A stretch of DNA of 28,870 bases from UBA12088 sp041920275 (lineage in GTDB: Bacteria > Patescibacteriota > Minisyncoccia > Phycocordibacterales > UBA12088). The translations under genes were made by a program, and so were the position numbers. A model generated the notes under the pieces. It was not told the DNA's origin and searched no databases. It worked only from the letters and a program-made list of their open reading frames with translations. Positions within the stretch are counted from its first letter, which is position 1. Each line of letters opens with the position of its first letter. The DNA is taken from positions 1 to 28,870 of the forward strand of contig JAYRSE010000020.1 of the NCBI GenBank assembly GCA_041920275.1, given 5' to 3'. Positions 13,764-23,115 of this stretch are shown in pieces.

Positions 13764-14648
13764 ATGGCAACGCTCTATACGCACAGGACGGAGAATATTC
13801 AAAAGACGTGGCTGCTCATGTCGTTCTTTGCGGTACTCGTCACGGCGATCGGATATGGGATGAGTATATATTTTGGCGATACGCTCGTATTGTATTTGAC
13901 ACTTGCATTTGCGTTGATCATAAATGTGTACAGTTACTTTCGATCAGATTCGATCGTGCTTTCGATGACTCATGCGAAGGAGGCGGACTTGGCAGAGTAT
14001 CGCGAATTACATCGCATGGTCGAGAACTTGGCGATCACCGCCGGGCTCCCCAAGCCGAAGGTGTTCGTGATCGAAGACGATGCGCCGAACGCGTTTGCGA
14101 CCGGTAGGGACCCGGAGCACGGGGTGGTCGCAGTCACGCGAGGTCTGCTCGCCATCCTCGAAAAGGATGAGCTTGAAGGGGTGTTGGCGCATGAGCTTTC
14201 GCATATTGGGAACAGGGACGTGCTGATCGGCACCATCGCGGTCGTGTTGGTCGGGTTTGTTGCGACCGCCTCAGAACTTTTCGTTCGCCTTGCGGGACAC
14301 CGGCGCGGTGGAAAGAATCCGCTCATCCTACTTTTCATTGTCCTTGCGGTCATCCTTGCGCCCATAGCCGCATCACTGCTTCGACTTGCGGTGTCACGCA
14401 AGCGCGAATTCCTCGCGGATGCCTCGGGGGCCCTGTTGACCCGCTATCCGGAGGGTCTCGCACGTGCGTTGACGAAGATCAACCTGCACGGCAAAGAGAT
14501 GCGTCATGCGAACAATGCGACCGCGCACCTTTTCATCGCAAACCCGTTCGGACCGCATACTGGGATCGGGGCATCACTGCAGAAACTCTACGCCACCCAC
14601 CCGCCGGTCAAAGAGCGGGTCGCGGCACTTGTCGGCGATTCGAAGTAA
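13764..14648 (+). CDS. htpX: HtpX-like M48 zinc metalloprotease
   Basis: Membrane quality-control endopeptidase. 294 residues. Two N-terminal membrane helices (about 16-35 and 38-57) are followed by the catalytic HELSH at 143-147 (HExxH zinc motif, Glu144 catalytic). Two more helices occupy about 153-175 and 186-208, and the third zinc ligand is Glu215 in RKREFLADASG. IANPFGPHTG and the C-terminal THPPVKERVAALV complete the family pattern. It is the third gene of the lemA cluster, 77 bases after the MazG-like gene. Confidence 0.96.
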   Translation: MATLYTHRTENIQKTWLLMSFFAVLVTAIGYGMSIYFGDTLVLYLTLAFALIINVYSYFRSDSIVLSMTHAKEADLAEYRELHRMVENLAITAGLPKPKVFVIEDDAPNAFATGRDPEHGVVAVTRGLLAILEKDELEGVLAHELSHIGNRDVLIGTIAVVLVGFVATASELFVRLAGHRRGGKNPLILLFIVLAVILAPIAASLLRLAVSRKREFLADASGALLTRYPEGLARALTKINLHGKEMRHANNATAHLFIANPFGPHTGIGASLQKLYATHPPVKERVAALVGDSK

Positions 14649-14738
14649 TACAGTATTTTCGGTGCACACGTCCGCGTACTTGCGGAAAGACGAGAATTGT
14701 GCAACTATGAAAACAAGTCAATACGGCGAGGTAAAAAA

Positions 14739-14927
14739 ATGTGGCGTTCCATTGGGCGCAAACCGGCATTTTCTGAATTCAAGAAGGAAAATGCTCGTAA
14801 GCAGGGCGAAAGCTTCCTTGAAAATCGCGCACAACGGCGCGAAAAATCTCGAAGGTATGAAGTTCTGAGGTATCAGAGACTGCCGCTCTGGTACATCCGC
14901 CGACAGGCGGAGATCATTTTCGGGTAG
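14739..14927 (+). CDS. Small basic hypothetical protein
   Basis: 62 residues, starting MWRSIGRKPAFSEFKKENAR, from an ATG preceded by GAGG at 7 bases. About a third of residues are Arg or Lys, with a more hydrophobic end (LPLWYIRRQAEIIFG). It is followed after 12 bases by a terminator with a long U run, which supports a real transcript. No family is recognised. A competing frame starting at ATG 14707 (53 codons) is less likely because it lacks a ribosome binding site. Confidence 0.5.
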   Translation: MWRSIGRKPAFSEFKKENARKQGESFLENRAQRREKSRRYEVLRYQRLPLWYIRRQAEIIFG

Positions 14928-14939
14928 CAGAAGGGCTTT

Positions 14940-14965
14940 GGGCGGCGTATGTCGCCCATTTTTTT
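14940..14965 (+). terminator. Intrinsic terminator
   Basis: GGGCG/CGCCC stem, extendable by G-T pairing, followed by ATTTTTTT. Confidence 0.75.
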
Positions 14966-15035
14966 GTCCCGACATGGCTTTACTGAACGCGTGCATGGTA
15001 TTTCGAGGTTCGTGCGCAACGTGCCACAGGTGTGG

Positions 15036-15041
15036 TATACT
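15036..15041 (+). promoter_or_regulatory. -10 box upstream of tRNA-Ser
   Basis: TATACT 53 bases before the mature tRNA 5' end. It probably drives tRNA-Ser and, by read-through, lysS. Confidence 0.45.
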
Positions 15042-15094
15042 GCCACGCGTACAGGGTTTGCGCGCGCTGCGTATCGCGCGAGTGGTGATAATTG

Positions 15095-15179
15095 GGAGGG
15101 TTCGCATAGTGGTCGAGTGCGCTCGCTTGGAAAGCGAGTAGGGGGAAACTCCTCATGAGTTCGAATCTCATACCCTCCG
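15095..15179 (+). tRNA. tRNA-Ser(GGA)
   Basis: 85-base class II tRNA. The acceptor stem GGAGGGT/ACCCTCC has discriminator G, as usual for serine. The anticodon arm CTCGC-TTGGAAA-GCGAG gives anticodon GGA (codons UCC/UCU). A long variable arm (TAGGGGGAAACTCCTCA) and T arm ATGAG-TTCGAAT-CTCAT are present. CCA is not encoded. lysS begins 36 bases downstream, after a small hairpin TTCGAGG/CCTCGAA at 15185-15200, so the tRNA may be processed from the lysS leader. Confidence 0.96.
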
Positions 15180-15215
15180 CACAGTTCGAGGTGCCTCGAA
15201 GCGGTGACAGTAGAT

Positions 15216-16718
15216 ATGGAAGAACAAGATACCCGGCAGAGTTCGCACGAAGAGCGAGCGGAAAGACTGGCAAAGCTCGCCCTTTTGCGTTCCCGAGGCG
15301 TGCGTGGGTTCGAGGGCTCGTATGGCCGTACGCATACCGCAGAGGAGGCAAGGGATACGGTGGACGGCACCCGTGTTTCGATTGCGGGAAGACTCACTCG
15401 ATTGCGCAACATGGGTAAAATGGTCTTTTCCGACCTCGAAGATCTTTCCGGAAGGATCCAGGTGGTGTTGCGTGTCGATGGTGAGGAAGGATTGCGTGAG
15501 GAGGTGTTTCGCGACCTTGTGGAGGCGCTTTCGGTCGGCGACCTCGTGGGTGTATCGGGTACCCGCTTCGTGACCAAAAAAGGCGAGGTTTCCGTACTTG
15601 CACGTGAGGTGACCATGCTCAGTAAGGCCTTGCGACCGTTGCCGGAAAAGTGGCACGGGCTCAAAGACGTCGAGACGAAATACCGTAAGCGGTACCTTGA
15701 CCTCATCGCGAATAAGGATACTCGAGACAGGTTTCTGTTTCGGAGCGAGTTCATCCATACGCTTCGCGCTTTTTATGCGGCGGAGGGTTTTGTCGAGTTG
15801 GAGACGCCGGTTCTTGCGACCGGCGCATCGGGTGCGCTCGCTCAGCCGTTCAAGACACACTACAATGCGCTTGACCTCGACGTGTACTTACGTATCGCAC
15901 CCGAGCTGTTTCTGAAACAGGCGATCATCGGCGGTTTCGAAAAGGTCTTCGAGATAGGCAAGGTGTTTCGCAATGAGGGTATGGATTCCAGCCATCTGCA
16001 GGAGTTCACCATGCTCGAACACTATGCCGCGTACTGGGATTACACCAACAACATGCGCTTTACCGAGCGTATGCTCGAACATGTCCTCACGGAACTTTGC
16101 GGTTCGACCAAGGTGACGACGCTCAGTCGTGATGATGAAGCGGTCGAGGTCGATTTCAAACCGCCGTACCGTGTGGTGAGTTTTCGAGAGCTGCTCCTCG
16201 CCGACTGCGGGATCGATATCGCGCAGCACGAGACCGCGGATGCACTTCGTGCGGCCATTACGGCTGCGGGTATCTCACTCGAGTCGACCGAGCGGCTCGG
16301 TCGGGGCAACTTGATCGATGCATTGTACAAGAAAGTTTCGCGTCCCAAGCTCGTACATCCGACATTCATTACCGAACATCCGGCGGACCTCTCGCCGCTT
16401 GCGCGACCGAACGACACGAATCCGCTCGTGGTCGACCGCTTCCAGCTCGTGGTGAACGGCTGGGAGGTCGTGAACGCCTACAGTGAGCTTGCCGACCCGC
16501 TCCTGCAAGAGCAGCGTTTTCTCGATCAGATGAGAGCGCGTGCCCACGGCGATGCGGACGCCATGACAAAGGATGCCGACTTTGTGCTCGCACTCGAACA
16601 TGGTATGCCGCCCACTTCCGGCTGGGGTATGGGTATCGACCGTATGATCGCGTTACTCACCAAACAGCCGAACCTTCGCGATGTTGTGCTGTTTCCACTC
16701 TTGCGACCGAACGGGTGA
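15216..16718 (+). CDS. lysS: Lysyl-tRNA synthetase, class II
   Basis: Charges tRNA-Lys with lysine. 500 residues, the normal length. The N-terminal OB-fold anticodon-binding domain (about 50-140) includes VSIAGRLTRLRNMGKMVFSD. DVETKYRKRYLDLI precedes the catalytic core. Motif 1 is near 185-210 (FVELETPVLATGASGALAQP), motif 2 is FEIGKVFRNEGMDSSHLQEF at 245-264, and motif 3 is GWGMGIDRMIALLT near the C terminus. I use the ATG at 15216; a GTG lies four codons earlier. It follows tRNA-Ser closely. Confidence 0.97.
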   Translation: MEEQDTRQSSHEERAERLAKLALLRSRGVRGFEGSYGRTHTAEEARDTVDGTRVSIAGRLTRLRNMGKMVFSDLEDLSGRIQVVLRVDGEEGLREEVFRDLVEALSVGDLVGVSGTRFVTKKGEVSVLAREVTMLSKALRPLPEKWHGLKDVETKYRKRYLDLIANKDTRDRFLFRSEFIHTLRAFYAAEGFVELETPVLATGASGALAQPFKTHYNALDLDVYLRIAPELFLKQAIIGGFEKVFEIGKVFRNEGMDSSHLQEFTMLEHYAAYWDYTNNMRFTERMLEHVLTELCGSTKVTTLSRDDEAVEVDFKPPYRVVSFRELLLADCGIDIAQHETADALRAAITAAGISLESTERLGRGNLIDALYKKVSRPKLVHPTFITEHPADLSPLARPNDTNPLVVDRFQLVVNGWEVVNAYSELADPLLQEQRFLDQMRARAHGDADAMTKDADFVLALEHGMPPTSGWGMGIDRMIALLTKQPNLRDVVLFPLLRPNG

Positions 16719-17034
16719 GTTGTTTTCGGATCTTTCTCCTTTGAGACTGGTTGATGTGCGGACCATCTCGGTCGTTTGTTGAACATCCTTCACTGTGGTA
16801 CATGAATGTGTGGAGCAGGGTTCATTCCGGACGTATACACCGGCACAAACGGAGACCATTTGATGAAAGAATTCATCGTATTTTGCCTCGTTACCCTCAT
16901 CTGTCCGGAAAAGCTTCCCGCGACCGAATCGGATAGTGTGGTGATCAAAGCACCCGGTGTTTTGCGCATCCTGCATACCGTGTGTGCATAAACATGATGT
17001 TGATCGGTGGCATATGCGCATATACTTATGTCAT
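16719..17034. other. Intergenic region after lysS
   Basis: Nothing convincing is seen. A 42-codon frame from ATG 16863 (MKEFIVFCLVTLICPEKL at its start) has a GGAG 8 bases upstream and a hydrophobic N terminus, so a small membrane peptide is possible but weakly supported. GATGAA/TTCATC forms a short hairpin at 16862-16877. No strong terminator for lysS is visible. Confidence 0.4.
17021..17026 (+). promoter_or_regulatory. -10 box abutting the 17035 gene
   Basis: TATACT ends 8 bases before the ATG at 17035; a possible -35 TTGATC lies 15 bases upstream. The transcript would start at or next to the start codon. Confidence 0.5.
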
Positions 17035-19065
17035 ATGTTGCGAGAACAAGATATTACGACACTCCGCACTTTTATCACCGGGCAGCTCGCCGCGGGTGCG
17101 AGCGAGCAGCAGTTGCGCACCGCACTGATGAGCGAAGGAGGATGGCTTCCGCAAGATCTTGATACGGTGTTTGCGCTTGTGAGTAATGCCGGTCCCGTAC
17201 CCCCCGTACAACCGGCTTCTGAGACACAGGTCGCCGGATCGATCTACGATGTCGGTATGGTACAGAGTGCCGGGTCTCCCACAAACACCGATCGAAGCGT
17301 GCAGGAACCGGCACAGGTGACGAGCGTTCCTTTCCCCGCGCAACCCACAGTCCTTGGAGGAGTGAACGCGTTTGGTGTGCAGCCACAAGAGGTCTCCACC
17401 GCATCCGGCTCGCACGGGAAAAGGCTGGGGCTTGTCGTTGGAGCAGTGATCGGCACCATACTGCTCGGTGGGGGCGCCTTTGCCGCGTATCAATTCCTGG
17501 GACCTTTCGCGCTTTCATCCAATATGCCGTATACCGAAGAAGACTTCATCGCCGGCATGTTCGAGAAGGTTCGAGCAATCGATACCGGCACCGCAACCGT
17601 TTCCGGCAGCGCCACGATGGAAGCCCGAGACGTTGACGCCGAACCGTTCGTACTCAATGACGGTGGTGAAATGGTCAAATACCACGAGGCGTACGCGCGT
17701 GATGTGGAGCGGTTTGAACATTTGAATATTTTGATGGATGCGTTATTGCCGGACCGGTTGGCATACTATGGGGCGGAGGACCTTGATGATCAGAATGAAA
17801 TGTCATTTCCCGCAAATCTCGATGATATCGCACAACTGGGCGTTCGTTCGTACTATTACAACACCGGTAAAGATACACAGGCGGATCCGACACGGGATCC
17901 GTTGACCGACAATTCGTACGAGTATCGTCTGACCGATGAGGGTACTAACTTCGAATTGATCATGACATTTGAGACCGACGATGCGCTCGGAAGGTTTCGA
18001 TCGAATTCCAATTTTGGGCGCGAACAACGCGTGTCAATCGATGGAATGAGTGTGACGTTCACGAAGGATAGTGACCGTTGGTACTACATGAATTCCGAGC
18101 CGAGCAAACCGTTCCTGGTGGAGCTTGGTGAGCAGGCGCGAATGCTTCCGCCCGAACTCGATGTATCGTTCTCATTGAAAGGTACTGCGGATATGCACGA
18201 TGTGCAGAACGCCGATTGGGAGGTGGCGCTTGAAGGCGCGGCAGACCTTGGAGACATGTCCTACAAGGTCGCTCTTGATGTGCGGAAAGTGGACGAGAAG
18301 TACCACCTGCGTCTTCGAAATATTCCCGGGCTTTTCTCCATGTTTGTCCCATTGAACAAGAACGAATGGGTGACGATCGATCCCAATACTTTAAAGGAGA
18401 GTGATGAGAGCGGTGATTTCGGTATGGTGAGTGAATTGAGCGAAGGGATATCTGAGATGGAGGAAGAGTATGATACGTATCGTGAAATGCGCACCAGAGC
18501 ACTGGAGAAGTTGGTGAGCTTGGCACAAGAGGAACATCTCATTCGGTTTCGTGAGGAACCGCACAAGGAGGTGCTGAACGATGAAGCTTTGTTCCGCTAT
18601 GATATAACGGTACGCAAAGAAGCACTCTTACCATTCCTCACCAAGGCGATGGAGGCGCTGAAGGAGTTGGATGCCGAGGGAGATTTCATCGTGGATGATG
18701 CGGGTCTCATTGCGTATTTGAAGAGCGATGCGTTCGATCAGACCTTCGAGTATCTCGAGCAGAACATGCGTGCGGTGGTGTATGTGGACTCCGAGGGGTA
18801 TCCGATAAAGACCGAGCTCAGCACCCGACTCGTACCACCCGACACTGCGGTCAAGCTTCGCGATAAGCAACTTCGTGCGATGTGGATCACAGAGCTCGAC
18901 AACATCAACGAGCCGATAACTATCGAAATGCCCGAAGGTGCGCGCCCGATCGAGGATGTGGTCAAAGAGTTCGAAATGAACATGAGGTATCCGGATATGA
19001 GTATGATACCCTCCGCCATCACCACGGCCGCAAACGCACTGTCGAGTGTATGGTCGAGCAAGTAG
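17035..19065 (+). CDS. Large single-pass membrane protein of unknown function
   Basis: 676 residues. Residues 1-50 form a small helical domain (REQDITTLRTFITGQLAAGA, then LRTALMSEGGW), a pattern seen at the N terminus of many CPR membrane proteins. A Pro/Thr/Gln/Ser linker follows to about 128. One membrane helix (131-155, LGLVVGAVIGTILLGGGAFA) leads into a domain of about 520 residues outside the membrane. That domain is acidic and Tyr/Met-rich, with repeated charged helices (for example SELSEGISEMEEEYDTYREM) and paired features such as VSGSATMEARD and VSFSLKGTADMHD, suggesting a two-lobed beta/alpha fold like lipid- or ligand-binding envelope proteins. It has no catalytic motif I can name. 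The start at 17035 is chosen because the -10 box abuts it. Confidence 0.85.
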   Translation: MLREQDITTLRTFITGQLAAGASEQQLRTALMSEGGWLPQDLDTVFALVSNAGPVPPVQPASETQVAGSIYDVGMVQSAGSPTNTDRSVQEPAQVTSVPFPAQPTVLGGVNAFGVQPQEVSTASGSHGKRLGLVVGAVIGTILLGGGAFAAYQFLGPFALSSNMPYTEEDFIAGMFEKVRAIDTGTATVSGSATMEARDVDAEPFVLNDGGEMVKYHEAYARDVERFEHLNILMDALLPDRLAYYGAEDLDDQNEMSFPANLDDIAQLGVRSYYYNTGKDTQADPTRDPLTDNSYEYRLTDEGTNFELIMTFETDDALGRFRSNSNFGREQRVSIDGMSVTFTKDSDRWYYMNSEPSKPFLVELGEQARMLPPELDVSFSLKGTADMHDVQNADWEVALEGAADLGDMSYKVALDVRKVDEKYHLRLRNIPGLFSMFVPLNKNEWVTIDPNTLKESDESGDFGMVSELSEGISEMEEEYDTYREMRTRALEKLVSLAQEEHLIRFREEPHKEVLNDEALFRYDITVRKEALLPFLTKAMEALKELDAEGDFIVDDAGLIAYLKSDAFDQTFEYLEQNMRAVVYVDSEGYPIKTELSTRLVPPDTAVKLRDKQLRAMWITELDNINEPITIEMPEGARPIEDVVKEFEMNMRYPDMSMIPSAITTAANALSSVWSSK

Positions 19066-19224
19066 CTGCTTTTCGACTCACAAGGATCCGTCTACAATCT
19101 TCCCAGCAAAATATGGACGCGTGATTCGATCGTATTGTACCAGCACTCGAGTTAACCTGCCGCCCACAGTTCTTCAAAGGACGTCGACACTTTTTCCGTG
19201 TGGGCGCACGCGGAACGCATGCGA

Positions 19225-19590
19225 CTACAATTTGATGTTTTCCGCAAAAGCACCGATGATCGGCAAGGGTTCCTCTTTTCCGCCGGAGGCGCGTATGATG
19301 CCGACCACCATGAGTGCGAACATGCCGAGATGGAGCAGTGGACTGACAAAGAGTATGGGAGGTATCCATGCGACGATCGAAACCAATGCCCATGCGACAA
19401 AAAGGGCGAGTCCTTGGCGTACGTGGTAGCGGACGAACGGGTCATCCTTTGCATCCGTGAGTAATGGCACAAAGAAGAGGATATACGCCACCGCGGCCAT
19501 GGTGGTGTTCTTGTGTCCCGACGATGTGCCTGAATCACCGTTCGAACCGGTCGCGGAAGTGTTCGACGTTTCGGGTGTGACTTGTTCCAT
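19225..19590 (-). CDS. DUF4870-like small membrane protein
   Basis: 121 residues. A Thr/Ser/Gly-rich N-terminal tail of about 28 residues is followed by three hydrophobic helices: MAAVAYILFFVPLL, GLALFVAWALVSIVAWIPPI and LLHLGMFALMVVGIIRAS. The motif KDDPFVRYHVRQGLALF between helices 1 and 2 is characteristic of the DUF4870/Tic20-like group (usually F-x-R-x-H-A-x-Q). No enzymatic role is known. It is transcribed alone from the promoter at 19614-19641. Confidence 0.8.
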   Translation of the reverse strand: MEQVTPETSNTSATGSNGDSGTSSGHKNTTMAAVAYILFFVPLLTDAKDDPFVRYHVRQGLALFVAWALVSIVAWIPPILFVSPLLHLGMFALMVVGIIRASGGKEEPLPIIGAFAENIKL

Positions 19591-19613
19591 AATAGTTGTG
19601 TGATTATGTTCGT

Positions 19614-19641
19614 ATCATACTGCAACCGACCGGGTCGTCAA
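19614..19641 (-). promoter_or_regulatory. Promoter of the DUF4870-like gene
   Basis: TTGACG, 16-base spacer, TATGAT on the minus strand, with a leader of about 20 bases. Confidence 0.7.
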
Positions 19642-19677
19642 TGTGTGGGAAGCATGTGCATACCCGTACCGTTCGGT

Positions 19678-20181
19678 TCAGTCGTCGGACGTAGGGGCGC
19701 CCACAGGATCATCGTCGAACGGGCGTGTGCCACCCGCTTTTGCCTGCTGGAATTCTTTGTGCTTTTTCACATGCGGAATGCGGGGAATGAACACGGCGGC
19801 AAGTGTGGCCGCTGCGGCTATCGCATAGTACCCGAAGCCGATCGCCATGCCGATCGCGCCCGAGAACCAAATGCTCGCCGCGGTGGTGAGGTTGCGAATA
19901 CCCGCGCCATCCTTGAGGATCAGGCCAGCACCCAAAAAGCCGATACCCGACACTATTTGCGCGGCGATACGCGACTTTGAAGCGGGGTCGACGGACATCG
20001 AGAGGAAGGTGAACAGCATTGCGCCGCAGAGCACGAAGGTGTTGGTGCTGATACCCGCATCTTTTCCTCGGTACTCGCGCTCAGCACCTATGATCGCACC
20101 GAGAACAAGCGCAAGCGCAAGGTCAAGCAGGAACACGAACGTGACAGGATTCACTGAAAAGAAGTCTTCGGGAATGAACAT
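19678..20181 (-). CDS. MgtC/SapB family membrane protein
   Basis: 167 residues. It has the MgtC N-terminal domain with four or five hydrophobic helices: FLLDLALALVLGAIIGAERE with the conserved GAEREYRGKDAGI, then NTFVLCGAMLFTFLSM, RIAAQIVSGIGFLGAGLILK and IRNLTTAASIWFSGAIGMAI, all family hallmarks. The C-terminal tail is polar and acidic; the soluble ACT-like domain of Salmonella MgtC is absent. The family is linked to Mg2+ homeostasis and regulation of other membrane proteins. The ATG at 20181 follows a TATACT box by 6 bases; 12 further codons upstream are rejected. Confidence 0.92.
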   Translation of the reverse strand: MFIPEDFFSVNPVTFVFLLDLALALVLGAIIGAEREYRGKDAGISTNTFVLCGAMLFTFLSMSVDPASKSRIAAQIVSGIGFLGAGLILKDGAGIRNLTTAASIWFSGAIGMAIGFGYYAIAAAATLAAVFIPRIPHVKKHKEFQQAKAGGTRPFDDDPVGAPTSDD

Positions 20182-20187
20182 GTGAGT

Positions 20188-20193
20188 AGTATA
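20188..20193 (-). promoter_or_regulatory. -10 box of the mgtC-like gene, leaderless
   Basis: TATACT ends 6 bases before the ATG. A second TATACT lies 12 bases further upstream (20203-20208), so the sequence GCTATACT is tandemly repeated. Confidence 0.55.
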
Positions 20194-20230
20194 GCGCAAC
20201 TCAGTATAGCACAACACTATCCGGCAATGG

Positions 20231-20258
20231 TTGACAACATGCCAACATGGTGTATAAT
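20231..20258 (+). promoter_or_regulatory. Promoter of the DEAD-box helicase gene
   Basis: TTGACA, 16-base spacer, TATAAT. Both hexamers are consensus. The leader is about 110 bases, as often found for cold-induced helicase genes; regulation is not shown. Confidence 0.85.
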
Positions 20259-20377
20259 GAAAATATCCTTACTCTCTTTTTGCGCGTCCGGCACACCCGT
20301 AGACCCTGAAAGAGCGCCGATCACAGCGTTTAATCTAACGATCGGGGGTGTACGGCAAACACGCCGGAATATATACA

Positions 20378-21661
<1,284 letters not shown>

Positions 21662-21685
21662 TTTCCCTTCCATCGATCGACCTCT

Positions 21686-21720
21686 ACCACCATACATCCG
21701 TGCGGATGTGTGGTGGTTTT
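21686..21720 (+). terminator. Intrinsic terminator of the helicase gene
   Basis: ACCACCATACATCC pairs with GGATGTGTGGTGGT (one G-T) across a 4-base loop and is followed by TTTTG. Confidence 0.85.
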
Positions 21721-21870
21721 GTGTCGCTGTCGTTGATCTTCAGTATCTAGCGAAGCTATATGTGTTCGCCTCTTGTGACGATGGTGTAATCCTGTATTGC
21801 GGCGGTAAAACGAAGTACGGATGGCACAGATTTGTGCATAACCGAGGTGTTCGAGCGGCGGCTGTGGTCG

Positions 21871-21876
21871 TATACT
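21871..21876 (+). promoter_or_regulatory. -10 box of the TMEM43-family gene
   Basis: TATACT about 78 bases before the ATG. The leader carries a hairpin ACCGCTC/GAGCGGT at 21886-21904. Confidence 0.4.
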
Positions 21877-21953
21877 GAAAACCATACCGCTCGGTCGGAG
21901 CGGTTCCGTTGCGAGGACTTACAGGGAGTACTTATCGGATCACTATAAGGACC

Positions 21954-23078
21954 ATGAACGACACATACACCACTTATACCCACAACTCGTTCTTTTCCCG
22001 TATCAAACAGGCGCTTGTCGGATTCATCCTCGGTCCGATCCTCTTTCTCGCATCCTTCTTCGTCCTCTACTGGAACGAAGGGCGGGTCGATATTTCCGCG
22101 ATCGCCAAACGTTCCGTTGACATCACGAACGTCGCTGAGGTGACCCCGTACCACGGATCGCTCGTTTCCTATACCGGCACCGTGAGTTCGGAAGAGCAGG
22201 TGGGCGATGCGTATCTGGCTGAAGGTTCCTACCTTTCACTATCGCGCAAGGTGGAAATGTACGCGTGGACCGAGAAGAAGCATTCTGATTCTCAGAAGAA
22301 CATCGGCGGGTCAGAAGACGTCACCACCACCTACACCTACACGAAGGAATGGACGACCTCGCCCGAAAGCAGTGCGCGGTTCGCAGAGAGCGCAGGTCAT
22401 GAGAACCCGCCTCTCGACGTGGATGCGGGTGAGGCGGTCGTGTCGCAAGCGACTATCGGTACCTATGCGCTCGACATGTCCCGCATGGTGTTGCCGGGTG
22501 GAGAGTCTATCATGGTCACCGCAGACAACGTCCGCGAGGCCGACGGCTTCGTGCGGAGCGGAAGCTATCTGTTCCGCGGGAAGGGAACGGCTGCAGCACC
22601 GGAGGTGGGTGATCTGCGCATCTCCTACAGCGCGCTGCCGAACCCTTTGCCACGCGCGACCGTGTTCGGGCAGTTGTCCGCGGACGGTAGCGCCATCCAG
22701 ACCCACTACGAGGACGATGCCACACTGTACCGTATGACCATTGGTTCACGCGAGGATGGCATCAACGACATGCATCAGGAATTCACCATCATAACTTGGG
22801 TGTTGCGTGCGGTCGGATCTGTGATGATGTTCCTGGGACTTATGATGTTCTCGAGCCCTATCTCCACCCTCCTTGACGTGTTTCCGGCGCTCGGGAGTGT
22901 CGGCCGTGGTTTCTTCGTCGGATTGAGTTTTGTGCTCACACTCACGCTTTCTTCGGTGACCATACTCGTTTCGATGTTCTTACATAGTTTGGTCGCGGTG
23001 CTCATTGCGTGTGCCATTGCGGCAGCGGTCATCATCGGACTTTTTGTTGTTCGCAGGCGTTCTCAGCGGCAGCTGTAG
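21954..23078 (+). CDS. TMEM43 (LUMA) family membrane protein
   Basis: 374 residues. N-terminal helix (ALVGFILGPILFLASFFVLY) followed by WNEGRVD, the family signature. A large external domain of about 240 residues follows, containing GTVSSEEQVGDAYL, LSRKVEMYAWTEKK and YTYTKEWTTSPESSARFAES, again typical. Three C-terminal helices (about 275-370) include FLGLMMFSSPISTLLDVFP. Bacterial members have no defined function. It has its own leader and AAGGACC 1 base before the ATG, too close for a normal ribosome binding site. Confidence 0.9.
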   Translation: MNDTYTTYTHNSFFSRIKQALVGFILGPILFLASFFVLYWNEGRVDISAIAKRSVDITNVAEVTPYHGSLVSYTGTVSSEEQVGDAYLAEGSYLSLSRKVEMYAWTEKKHSDSQKNIGGSEDVTTTYTYTKEWTTSPESSARFAESAGHENPPLDVDAGEAVVSQATIGTYALDMSRMVLPGGESIMVTADNVREADGFVRSGSYLFRGKGTAAAPEVGDLRISYSALPNPLPRATVFGQLSADGSAIQTHYEDDATLYRMTIGSREDGINDMHQEFTIITWVLRAVGSVMMFLGLMMFSSPISTLLDVFPALGSVGRGFFVGLSFVLTLTLSSVTILVSMFLHSLVAVLIACAIAAAVIIGLFVVRRRSQRQL

Positions 23079-23115
23079 TGTGTGTTTGTAGTGGGCTTCA
23101 TACAGATTGATTCCT

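Noticed and set aside
14707..14868. Alternative 53-codon frame starting at ATG 14707
   Set aside because: It lacks a ribosome binding site; the overlapping frame from 14739 has GAGG at good spacing and ends just before a terminator.
16653..17021. 122-codon minus-strand frame after lysS
   Set aside because: It overlaps the lysS 3' end, has no start signals and no recognisable protein features.
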